Positions 47,001 to 57,853 of a DNA stretch of 64,000 nt are shown here, one piece after another. The stretch is from Ziziphus jujuba (Eukaryota > Streptophyta > Magnoliopsida > Rosales > Rhamnaceae), in assembly GCF_031755915.1 (NCBI RefSeq), contig NC_083380.1, positions 15,271,001-15,335,000 of the forward strand, in the 5' to 3' direction. The position numbers and the translations under genes are program-made. Each line of letters begins with the position of its first letter. Within the stretch, counting starts at the first letter, position 1. The notes under the pieces were generated by a model. That model worked only from the letters and a program-made list of their open reading frames with translations. It was not told the DNA's origin and did no database searches.

Positions 47001-48525
47001 AAGGGAAATGCGTGCTGTCCGGTCAGACCCAAAAGAAGTTGAAGTTGGAAGTGTAGTTCCTACCAACAAAAGTGTCAGTGCTAATCTCAAGGATGAGATT
47101 ACCAGACTTCATTCTCAGGGCAGCACTATTGCCGATCTTGAGGAACAACTTGAAAATGTTCAGAAATCTATTGACAAATTGGTGATGTCTCTTCCAAGCA
47201 AGTACCAACAGTCTAACACTGATGCATCTCCCAAGACCAAGAAGGAATTGAAAAAGAAAAAGTTAAGTCCTTTGGCTTCAAGTAATGTTGCTAATCGGGC
47301 AAATTTCATCAGATCCCCTTGCTCGCCTCTATCAACTTCTCGGCAAGTTTTGGATTCTGAGATAGAAAACAGAGCTCCTGAGAATGATGATATTGTGTCA
47401 ACTGACACTCTACCAGAGTCTGAGAAGGAGACTCCAACAAAGAATGAAGAATCAGGAGATGTCTCATCAAAGGAATGCACTCCAGGGTATCGACGTTCCA
47501 GTTCAGTAAACATGAAGAAAATGCAGAAGATGTTCCAGAATGCAGCAGAGGAGAATGTAAGAAGTATAAGAGCATACGTCACAGAATTGAAAGAAAGGGT
47601 GGCCAAACTCCAATACCAAAAGCAGCTACTCGTTTGTCAGGTATAGGGTGATCAAATTCAATTGAACTATTTGTCCCTGAAAGTTGAATTATTTTTCATT
47701 TGCTTTTCTATTCGTAATTTTTGTTGACCTTATTAAGATATTACACTTTTTGGTGCATATAGGTTCTGGAATTGGAGGCAAATGAATCAGCAGGGTACAA
47801 TTTAGAGAATGACGAGAACTCCTGTGAACCGGAGCTGCCTCAAGTCTCATGGCAAATAACTTTCAAGGAGCAAAGGCAGCAGATTATTGAGCTCTGGGAC
47901 TTGTGTTATGTGTCTATCATTCATAGGACACAGTTTTATTTGTTATTCAAGGGTGACCCAGCTGATCAAATCTACATGGAAGTGGAGCTTAGGCGGTTGA
48001 CATGGTTGCAGCAGCACCTGGCAGAACTTGGGAATGCAAGCCCTGCTCATGCGGGAGATGAGCCTACAATATCTCTATCGTCAAGGTTCTCTCTCTCTCT
48101 CTCTGTATACATGTTTTCTATGCTTCTCTTTCCTGATAGCTAGCTTGTTTGCTAGTGTTCAAGATTATTGATAAGTTCAACTCGTTCTAACTTGCAGCGT
48201 TAGAGCATTGAAACGTGAAAAGGAGTTCCTTGCAAAGAGGTTAACCTCGCGTTTGACTGCAGAGGAAAGGGATGCGTTGTACATGAAATGGGGTGTACCA
48301 CTTGAAGGGAAGCAAAGGAAGATGCAGTTTGTGAACAAACTTTGGGTAGACCCTCATGATCCAAAGCATATACAGGAAAGTGCTGAAGTAGTGGCAAAAC
48401 TTGTTGGGTTCTGTGAAGGAGGTAACATGTCTAAGGAGATGTTTGAACTCAATTTTGTTCTTCCATCTGGTAGGAGACCATGGATTATGGACTGGAACCA
48501 AATATCTAACCTTCTTCATTTGTGA
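44041..48525 (+). CDS. NACK1: Kinesin-7 family NACK1/HINKEL ortholog, cytokinesis motor
   Basis: Fourteen coding exons join in frame to 964 aa (Arabidopsis NACK1 is about the same length): 44041-44281, 44382-44471, 44563-44663, 44805-44921, 45044-45125, 45226-45293, 45390-45449, 45532-45656, 46002-46200, 46296-46406, 46501-46593, 46684-47640, 47763-48085, 48198-48525. The motor domain starts near residue 28 ([12 protein letters not shown]). It has the P-loop GQTSSGKT (117-124), switch I NDNSSRSH (221-228) and switch II DLAGSE (257-262). A neck and coiled coil follow ([20 protein letters not shown]). Residues 430-748 form one large stalk exon, ending in the [19 protein letters not shown] region that in tobacco NACK1 binds the MAPKKK NPK1. 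The DUF3490 C-terminus ends NQISNLLHL. The family drives phragmoplast expansion and cell-plate formation. Thr-Pro sites at about 679 and 695 correspond to known CDK sites; the third (T145) lacks its proline here. Confidence 0.96.
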
Positions 48526-50803
48526 GAATAATTATTCTTTTGTTGTAAGTAATATTTCAACATTCTTATCTCTCTTACATGTAAATGAATTTTGGAGTTT
48601 TCCTCCGAATTCTTCTTCTTTCTTCTTCGTGGTGTGACTTGATTGAGCGCACATGACTTAATAAAATTATTTATTCATTGTTAATGTTACAAAATGAACT
48701 CTTTTTTTTATTATTTATTTTTATATCATTTACCTATGGAAGTCAAAAACATAGTTCATATTGTTTTCCTACAAACCTTTCCAGGTTTGGCATCCTCAAA
48801 AATTCAACTGCTACCAGAAGGGAAAATAGAAAAGGTGTCCTTCTGGTGATTAAAATATTTTCAACCATTAATTTTTCTACAGCAATTTGTGATCTCAATG
48901 TGTTGAAAGGTTATTTTCATGAGAGTTTTGCATTCCTGTTGCTTGAACCTTATATTCTTCATTTTGTATTCTTTTAAGTAGAAATTGCTTCTTGACAAGT
49001 AAAGGTTCTTAGTTGAACCAAAAAAATATAAAATAGTAAAAGGGTCTTGTTGTGCAGAGAGAAACTTAGAGGTGTAATGACTTGATAAGAGAAAAGGCTT
49101 TAACAGTCAAAAGGGAGCAGTTGGCTAATTTCAGTGACTAGATTGTTGCACTCTGGTTGTTCCTATAGAAAGTTTTCAGGAAAATTATGGTTCTACGCTT
49201 TCAGTTCTCTATGGCCAGTTTCTGATTATTTCTCCGTTTTAAAGGTTTACAGCTTTTGATTGTTTATCTCGTTTGATTTTTGATTGATCATAGGAAATCG
49301 CATGAATGCTGTCGACTTAGACATTATGATAGATGACATGAAACTAGATCATGGAAAGTTATTGTTGAAAATTTATCAAGCAGAGACATGTAAAAAGATC
49401 CAGGACTTGATAGCTTTTAGTTACTACTTGCTGCTTGTTAACATATTTCAAATCTCAAACTCTCCCATGCAGATCTTGAAAATACAAAGTTTCAAAAGAA
49501 AAATTAATAGATTATGGTCATTTTGATTAGAAAAATAAGAAGTGAAGCCTTTAATGGCTACAAGGGGAGTTTGGGACAGCTGAAATAAAAGTATCAGGAT
49601 CTTGCTGCCAAACATAATTTGATCTGAAAGTCTAACAGTCTATTCCAGGGCCAATACATGCCTTGCACTTACTAACTGCATCTTGTGACACTTGAACACA
49701 ATATCTTATATGGAGTTGCTCAAGTGTCTTTATCATCCCGACTATTTTCATGCACAATGAGTGAACTCTTTTGGTTTTTTGCTAAAGCAATAAGTAAATC
49801 ACAATGAGTGAGTTCTTTTGTTTTTTGCTCAGCAGTAAGTAAATTATTTGATTAGCCAAAAACTCATATAGAATTTTGAAAGAGGACAAATTAAGCTCAT
49901 TTCTATAGTATCTATCCATCTTTTACATTTTTATATCATTTATATTGATTTTCATATCATTATTTGTTGACAACATTTATCCAAACCAAAGATGAAGAAA
50001 AAGTTATTCCATGGAACTTTATGTCCGGGCATGCTGTTCATTAGTGGAATTTGGAATCAATGTACCAATGTACTCACTTCTCTGTTTCAACCCCCCTAAG
50101 AGAACCAATTTACCATATACTTATCTATCTAAAGGCCAAGTGCAGTGATTGCTAGTACTTACCAATTAGAAATCATCAATTGTTATACTGAAAAAAGTTC
50201 CAAAAGCACCCTATATGCTGCACCTTCCCTTTCTGACTAGTCTATGTTATATTATATTTATATCCACTGAATTATATTATCTGCATTCCTTTTAATTTAC
50301 CCAAATGATGAAGTCCAGAAATTTAGATCTATGCATTTTTTGCTAATCTCCACGGAAAAAGAAAGTGCAAAAAGATGAAGAAAAAGTATTGAAGAAAGAA
50401 GACCATATTTATACACTAGAAGAAGTAACAAACTGCATTAGGGAGAGGAAAAGAACAAAGACCCAACAATGTTTTCTTTAAATTATAGATAATGCCTCTG
50501 CAAACAACTACTATTTCGATACACAACAGCAAGGAACTGAAACTGGTGACAATGGAAAACAAAGACCCAAACATTATTTTTTTCAAGTCACAAACTAAGT
50601 GCCTTACACCAGAGTACACATATAACATGTAGAACAAAGCCAAGTTAATAATTAAGCATAGAATTAACCTCTCTCTTTCTCTCTCTCACTTCTTCTCTAC
50701 CCTTGGGAACTTAGAGAAAAAGACATTGATATCCTTGTAGTCCTAGGGTGGAAGACAGGTAGAGAGAGAGATGACTGATTTTTCTTTGAAAGTCTTGAGA
50801 AAT
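48526..50803. other. Intergenic region between kinesin and lipid-transfer genes
   Basis: Holds the 3' UTR of the kinesin gene and, toward 50800, the 3' flank of the minus-strand nsLTP gene. An imperfect ~47-bp direct repeat (CACAATGAGTGA-TTCTTTTG) occurs at about 49754-49850. No further gene is seen. Confidence 0.55.
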
Positions 50804-51088
50804 TTAGCACTTTGGGAATGGAGTCCCACAAGTGCTAGCAACTTTCCTTGCATTAGGAGTGTTTACAAACTTCTTGAGGTTTGGGTTTTTGAGGTACTGA
50901 CAGAGGCAAGGCTTCTGTTCCTTGATCTTGGAGCAGCAGAGTTGAGATGGTGGTGTTGAACTGGTTATTGCACTCACACAGGCACTCAGTTGTGCTGGGC
51001 TACATGTCACTGCCATTGAGACCTGTGCTTGGGCTACAAGCACCACAAGAAGAACACACACTGCAATGTTTGAGGCTTTCATTTTCAA
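50804..51088 (-). CDS. Type 2 non-specific lipid-transfer protein
   Basis: A complete single-exon gene of 94 aa. A signal peptide of about 26 residues ends VSMA, leaving a mature protein of about 68 residues. Its eight cysteines follow the nsLTP2 spacing exactly: C-x7-C-x13-CC-x8-C-x-C-x23-C-x6-C, ending at the final residue. The CLC triplet with a central Leu is typical of type 2. Such proteins are secreted, fold around four disulfides and bind lipids; many relatives (AKCS9-like) act in the apoplast or epidermis, but tissue cannot be read here. The ATG at 51088 is the only in-frame Met pair (MKMK) before the signal core. A GA/CT repeat leader (51113-51135) and a TATA box (51197-51202) lie upstream on the same strand. 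Confidence 0.95.
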   Translation of the reverse strand: MKMKASNIAVCVLLVVLVAQAQVSMAVTCSPAQLSACVSAITSSTPPSQLCCSKIKEQKPCLCQYLKNPNLKKFVNTPNARKVASTCGTPFPKC

Positions 51089-51196
51089 ACTCTTAAGAAT
51101 GTTCTGAGCTCACAGAGAGAGAGAGAGAGAGAGATACTTGGGAGGAAGAGGTTTTTTTGGGATGAGTTGTGCATTTTGGTTTGTTTTCCGTCTCAA

Positions 51197-51202
51197 TTTA
51201 TA
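51197..51202 (-). promoter_or_regulatory. TATA box of the nsLTP gene
   Basis: TATAAA on the minus strand, about 110 bp before the start codon, with a CT-rich leader (51113-51135) between them. Confidence 0.6.
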
Positions 51203-51209
51203 GAGGGAA

Positions 51210-51991
51210 AGGGAAACTGTTTTATTTTTTATTTTATTTTTTTAATGGAAATTTTCATATAATCAAGCACTGATTTGCTTTTGGTTCTTAAGGAAGGAAA
51301 GTTTTATTGGATAAATCTTAAAGAAAAAGCCTGAGGAATGGACCCCACTTACTTTAAAATATGGCTAAATTCATAAAGAATATATATGAACTTGAGTCCA
51401 ATGATGAAGCATGGGAATAAGATTTTAATGATACGAGTTTAAAACTTTTTTCTTTTTCTTTTTTTAAGACCAGAACTTTTTAGAAGTGTTTGTTCTATAC
51501 TTCCAGGTATTGACTTTTTCAGCCTAGAAACAAATAAAATCTCAAATTTGAATTTCTTATAAAGACTCAAAATTATGTGAAAATAAATCAGGAAGTTTAC
51601 TCGATTATTTTGCCTAATACATCGTGGATATATAGGATCCAAAAGACAGAAAACATATAATGTCAAATTTAGAGAAATTATTGCGAAAGCTCAAAAGTTT
51701 ACAATGAAACCTTTGTTTGCTAATGATTCTTAAATTTGTTAATACACAAGTAGCAAATTTTTTTTTCTTTTTTTCTCTCCAAATGTAAAAACAAAACCAA
51801 GAAATTAGGAAAAGTAACACAATTGGTTACAGGATGACAGCATGTTGCTTAAAAACTTTATAACATATAATTGTACAACACGTCATGTGAAATGTACAAA
51901 AGCTAAGATCCAAATAGTTGAGCAAATGCTGGAGAGAAATTGGTGTTTTTCAGTGATGTGAACAAACCGAAAAAAAAAGGACTTTTTTGTT

Positions 51992-52022
<31 letters not shown>

Positions 52023-52302
52023 GTTTTTTTGTTTTTTTTTTTGTTTTTTTTTTGTTTTTTTGTCTTCATGATGCTTAAATCTTTCGGTGGTATGCTCTCC
52101 ACAATAATGTTAAAAATCAATTGTTTGATATTTTACAATATATTTTTGCAGTACAAACCCTCTCGAATGCTTCTTGAGTTTGTAGTTTACAAGCTATTTT
52201 TTACTAAAGATGTGTGGATTTTAATTTGGACAACCTATAAAATTACAAATATGTAAATATATATATATATATATATATATGTAGAGGAATTAAGTACTAT
52301 GC

Positions 52303-52333
<31 letters not shown>

Positions 52334-53114
52334 GGAAATTAAGTACTATGCCTGTATATATGGGTTTTCTTCAATGCAAAAAAGCAAAGTACCCAGTGTA
52401 AGTCTATTAGAGGTATTTACATATTAAATTCATTGTTTAGTAGTTTAAACTTTTGAAAATAATGGTATCAAAGCCTAAAAAATATATAATAAGGTTATGA
52501 CTTTGAATCCTGCTAATCCTTAATTGAAAAAACATGTATAAGGCCTAACTTGATATGATCATATATATATATATATATTAACAAAACAAAAATGCAAATC
52601 AACCCAATATAGAATAAGTTTCTGAGTTCGAATCCTGATACTTTATATTAATTGAAAAATTATGTGTAAGGCATGATTTAATCGGAATTTCTTTTTTAGA
52701 AGAGTTGCATGTTTCTAAAAGCTTCTGTATCCATAAGGGTTGCCACTTGTGTCTCAAATCATTTTGTGCAAGTAGTAAAGTTGTAGCGTGAAAAATAATG
52801 AACTCCCCCAATTTTCCCTATGGTATAATGTTCCAAGTCTGTAAGCAGAGAGTGAAATGCAAGTACAGGGAGGACAGAAACCTATACTCTCACTCATTAC
52901 GAACCTAATTGATTTTCATAAATTTTTTATTGTTATTGCATGGAAATATAATATGAGGTGCCCCACAGCCCCCTTGAGCCATGCATTGCTATGCCTTTCG
53001 GTGATGTTGATGTTCCTATATATATTGTTCCAAAATTATCCAATGCAGTCACATGCTTTCATAATTAATTTGACCTTTCACTTGGAAGTTTGTGTAATCA
53101 TGCTTATAATCACT

Positions 53115-53147
<33 letters not shown>

Positions 53148-56100
53148 AATTTCTAGCACTAATCGACATACACTATTCTTTTCTCTGCTTATGGAAGATA
53201 AGAAGCAGCGTATTTCTCTTGGCCTCTAGTTTTTTTGGTCTAAGAAACTAGTGGCAATGGTAAAAAGAATAACGAAGAAGACTTTGTTTCCTAAGTTAAT
53301 AATAATAATAATGCCCTTGTACTTGAAATTTGCCATCTAAGTGAAATTGGTAATTTCATATTGGAAACTTATAATAGAAATGTTTCTGTTAAATGTTGTC
53401 TATGGAAGTCTTTATGTACAAATCACTATGAAAAGTACATTTTTTAATTTGATATGGAAATGAGTTCAAATTTGATTGATAAAATCACAATTTGAAATGT
53501 GCATTTTGAAGCATTAATTTGTGACAGAAAAGTGAAAAATTCCAAAGCATGTTTGGTTCTTTTGCCTTTGTAGGCGCCTACTGTCCCTCCCAACTTTGAT
53601 TTTCACTTGAAAAATTAGCTAGAAATGATCTCATATTTTCTCTTCCTTGCATAAAGGATTTCCTACGACTTTGAGGAAGACAAAGTACCTTTCAAATTCT
53701 AAAAGAAAAGATCTCAATATTCCTTTGCATATGTAATGGTTTCCATCTTCTCATCTTTTTTATCCGCTTAATTATGTAACTAATCCAATATTGTCGTTTA
53801 AATTTGTTTTTTCCCATAATCCCAAAATAAAAAGATGGCCTAGCCATCGCCAAGTTACAGTCAAAACAGCACTCAACTTTGACAATTTTACATCTTCGTT
53901 AATGTATGTTTGATCATGGTTGCTTTATATTAATCACATTAATCACTCCATGGTTTCTTGTATTTTTTTATGGGAAGTCGGTTCAACTATGTGTATCAAG
54001 CTAAAACACAATTTATTATCAACACTTTTCCTCACATATAAAGCCCATTAACAAAAAAGAAAGAAATCAGGCTTTACATGTGCTAAACAATTACTATTAA
54101 TATAAGACTTATGTAGCTTAAGCTTATAGGAAGTTGGTCCAATTATGTATATCAAGCTATATCAAAATAGTTGTTAACATTTCTAGTAGCTTTGTTTCCA
54201 TCAATATTCAAGATCTCATACAAGTTTACTAATAGAATTTTGGCTGAAAAATTAGAAAAACCTATATCAAAATATAAGTTCTACTCCATTGCAATTATTT
54301 AAGCATGCCAAACAACACTCAAATATTCTATCACTTTTACATTGCAGCGTGATGCTAATTATCATTCTCTTAATGGGATAAATCAAAACTGGCGTGAAAT
54401 ATATTTAATGAGAGACTCTTACCGGGATCAAGTGGTCCAGTCCTAGTCAAATTATTAGAGTGCATGGTATGATTATGGTGGACCATATAATATCATGGTA
54501 AATTAACTTTATAACCATCATGCTTACTTGATGATCAACAACTAAACTATTTTTTTCCTACTTTTTGTGATCGAGATCTGTTCTCGATTGTTGTGTCACA
54601 ATGATAAGCTCACAGTCACAAGTTTCCACTACTAGCTTCTCTCGTCCATGGGCCATCAACCTTCCTTTACAGAATTTACCCAAAATTTTAAAAAACATAT
54701 ATCTTTTTTTGTCAAAGTTTCAATCTAATAATATCAGTTTACATGTTCCTAAGGTGATATGGAATAGTAATCTTTGCCTGATTTTGAATAGATATGAAAT
54801 CCAATAAAGCAAACTGTGTATCAAGTTTTGTCGGATGAAGCATGTGTTATAATAGCGACTACAAGCAATATCATTTGCAGAAAGAGATTAATTAGGCTTT
54901 TAGGCATTGCATATATATATGTGCAGAAATTTTCACTGCAGAAAAGAGTGTGCCAAAAGAATAAAGAAAAGTTACCCTCAATCATTTACCAGATGAGGAA
55001 GTAATATCCATAGTCTGAATTACCTCAACAACATATAGTAAGTTTACAGCCATATATTGCTTTTAAAATTTCCGCTAAAAACATAGGAACAAAAGTGATA
55101 TAATAAAAGGATGTTCACTTGTAATTTAGTCGGATTCATTTTCTATCCGCTTAAGCTTTTGAAGAGACAATGAATCTATACGACTGTCAGAACTTTGGTG
55201 ACCTGTGACCATGAGGCCTTGAGTTCGACTTTTTTCTTCTATTTTATTAGGCTTCTATGTGAGGATGAGTGTTGACAATAGATTGAGTGTTAGCTTGATA
55301 TAAATAGCTGGATCCACTTGAAATCAAGTCAAGCTTTTGAAATAGATGGTCATACAACAAAAAGTTACAAGGAGATGGCAACCAAAGTAAAACTGTCTTA
55401 TCCGATTGCTCTTTTGACAAACTGGATTAGACTCAGCAAGGATGTGCTTGTCTCTACAAATATTAATCTGAATTTTGAGTTTCAAGAAACTACTTGTGAG
55501 TAGCAAAAGAAATTATATGGTTTTTTAGATGAAAATAGACATGACAGATGTAATTCAGTTCAGCTGTTAAACAAAACAAACTTCTTCGGTAATACAATAA
55601 CCTTAAATGAGACAAAGGGTGTAAATAGGAAAAAAATAAGACTTTTAATCGATAATCATGCCTGAAAGTTGCCTTCCTGTAGACTTCAACGAACTCAGCA
55701 AAATGGTTTAGGTTAGCATGGAATAAGTAATAAGGAAAAGCAAAGTGAAATTGTGGGCTAGAGATGTCATGTTTAGCCTTTACCACGGTAAAAGATTATA
55801 CATATGATAAGGACCTATAAATTCACATCAATGAGTGTAAAATTTTGAGCCCTTCAAAGAGAAAATATGGCAGTAGAAAAGGAGTAGGGTTGGGTTTTAA
55901 ACCTCCGTGAATGGAAGATTAATAATTGTCCATTACATAGGTTTATATATATATATACTTGTGTATCATGAGAGATTAGACTTTTACCGAAAAAGGCCAT
56001 AATTTCTTGACAAGAGAATCGGTGGTGGGTGTGGGACCATAATTCTTTAAGCGAGGCAACTCCTTTTGTTTATCTAAAGTCAAAAACTTGACAAAAATGC

Positions 56101-56600
56101 CCATTCAATCATTCATTTTCTTGAAAAATAGACTTCTTTGCAAATTTTAACATTCAAGAACATCATCATTTTCTCTTTTTTTTTTTTGGGGGTTATATTA
56201 AAGAATTTGAAATATGCATATGTAACTCTTTTTGTTTGAAGAGATTATATTCTTGACCTCAGTGACTAATATTTTTCCCTCTAGTCCATGTTTCTCTTCA
56301 CTATGTCCCAAGCTATAATGATAGGTATTCATGCCTCTTCCCCAAAAGAATGACGATATTTAGAACTGCCCACAATGACCAATGCCCTAGATGGTCAAAT
56401 AAGAATAAAATGAAGCTTCAAGATAGATAATCATATGGCTATATGTTGTACTTTGCCCAAGCCAAATTTGCATCCTCTGTTTCAGACATTTCCGTTGGTC
56501 TTGTAGGAGGAAACTGCCTTAAATTGGGAACATTAAAATGTCCAACCAAATCAAATTTAACGTTGTGAAGTAACCCTCCATGTTTGAGGATCTTCCTCAC
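51210..56600. other. Gene-free intergenic region
   Basis: AT-rich spacer with a T/G run (51981-52062), duplicated (TA)n segments followed by GGAA(A)TTAAGTACTATGC (52256-52350), (TCA)n at 53117-53147, and two related copies of a GAATCCTG...AATTGAAAAA word group (about 52503-52550 and 52626-52675). Short frames (52857-53156, 54601-54807, 55318-55503) lack domains and are not supported. Confidence 0.5.
53117..53147. repeat. (TCA)n microsatellite
   Basis: About 10 perfect units. Confidence 0.9.
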
Positions 56601-56672
56601 CTATTTGGCCTTAAAATGACATGCGGGTTTGGTGGGTTTAAATACAAACTATCTGGAAAGAGGATGGGCTTG

Positions 56673-56870
56673 TTCTATCCCTTTTCTTGAGTTAGGCTAC
56701 CATATTCCTCCAAGGAAATCTAGGTCTTCTAATTCAAATGGAAAAAGGCTTAAAGATTCTTATGCATTAATTCTATCCCTTCTTGAGTTAGGCTACCATA
56801 TTCCTCCAAGAAAATCTAGGTCTTCTAATTCAAATGGAAGAAGGTCTAAAGATTCTTATTCATTAGAATC
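56673..56870. repeat. Tandem duplication, 96-98-bp period, open in one frame
   Basis: Two copies share TTGAGTTAGGCTACCATATT and TCTAGGTCTTCTAATTCAAA. The plus-strand frame 56629-56880 translates both copies as LELGYHIPPRKSRSSNSNG followed by a Lys/Arg-rich tail. No homolog is recognised and no splice or promoter context is evident, so coding status is open. Confidence 0.75.
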
Positions 56871-57352
56871 TTTTGAATAGATAGCTATCCAACACAAAAC
56901 AAATTCACAGGCTATCATCTAAGACTTTCTCACAATTTAAGATAGCAGCAGTAAATTTATAGCCATTACATCGTTTACTCTAGAATGATACATATTCTTA
57001 TAACCATGAAGTACAAGACCAGACTATAATTACAAGTTTTCTAAGGAGGAAATAAGATCCAGATTGCTGTCATTATGTAATAGGAGAAATTTACAATTTT
57101 GAACAAAATTCCAATGATGGGATCCAACCATCTCACCTGAATACACATTTCAGCAACTTCCATCTGCCTGGTTTATTAATCTTTTTGAGACCTCAGGTAA
57201 ACGGAGGACTTCAAGTATTGTTGTAGCGAACAACCAAGAGGATTCATAAAGCTCCACGACTGCTAAGAGTTGAAAGCTTGTTGACGCAACACAGTTCTTA
57301 GTTCTGCAGGTAACATCGTAGTGTCAGCACAGGAGAAAATAACAATAAGTAC

Positions 57353-57548
57353 TCCTTCCTTCAGAATAGTAATTAGGCTCAATTGATAATACATTTTCCA
57401 GACTAAAGCAGAATTTGAGTTTCTCACAGGCAGAAGATCATAAATCAGGTTCCTTCCTTTAGAATAGTAATTAGGCTCAATTGATAATACATTTTCCAGA
57501 CTAAAGCAGAATTTAAGTTTCTCACAGGCAGAAGATCATAAATCAGGT
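57353..57548. repeat. Tandem duplication, 98-bp period
   Basis: Two almost identical adjacent copies (57353-57450, 57451-57548) share AGAATAGTAATTAGGCTCAA, CATTTTCCAGACTAAAGCAG and CTCACAGGCAGAAGATCATA. The few differences suggest a recent event. It lies downstream of the epimerase gene. Confidence 0.9.
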
Positions 57549-57853
57549 CAATTTGATATGACTAATAAAGAACTTTTCCATATAAAACAGGGTTAAGGTT
57601 ATGTTAAATTTCAATGATAAAATGGATGCACGTCCTGTTTAGAGCCAATACACTTGGGGCACTTTGAAATTAAATGAATCAGATTAAAAAAAAAGGCTAT
57701 GCCAGCTTTACCTAAGGCTTCATTGCAAATTTGAGTTCTGAATTTAGTTGCATTTTAATAATTTAGGAAAACAATAAATCATTCATTCTTCAAGCTATTG
57801 GAGTAAGTAACTTGCGCAAACATATACAACTACAACACAACAAGTTTAGTCAT

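Noticed and set aside
47160..47606. 148-codon minus-strand frame within the kinesin gene
   Set aside because: It is a shadow of the long plus-strand stalk exon, which has clear family similarity.
51981..52256. Phe-rich frame of 89 codons
   Set aside because: It arises from a T/G homopolymer-like tract and has no domain.
55195..55235. tRNA-like B-box (GAGTTCGACTT) suggesting a SINE
   Set aside because: No matching A-box at proper distance and no A- or T-rich tail with target duplication could be shown.
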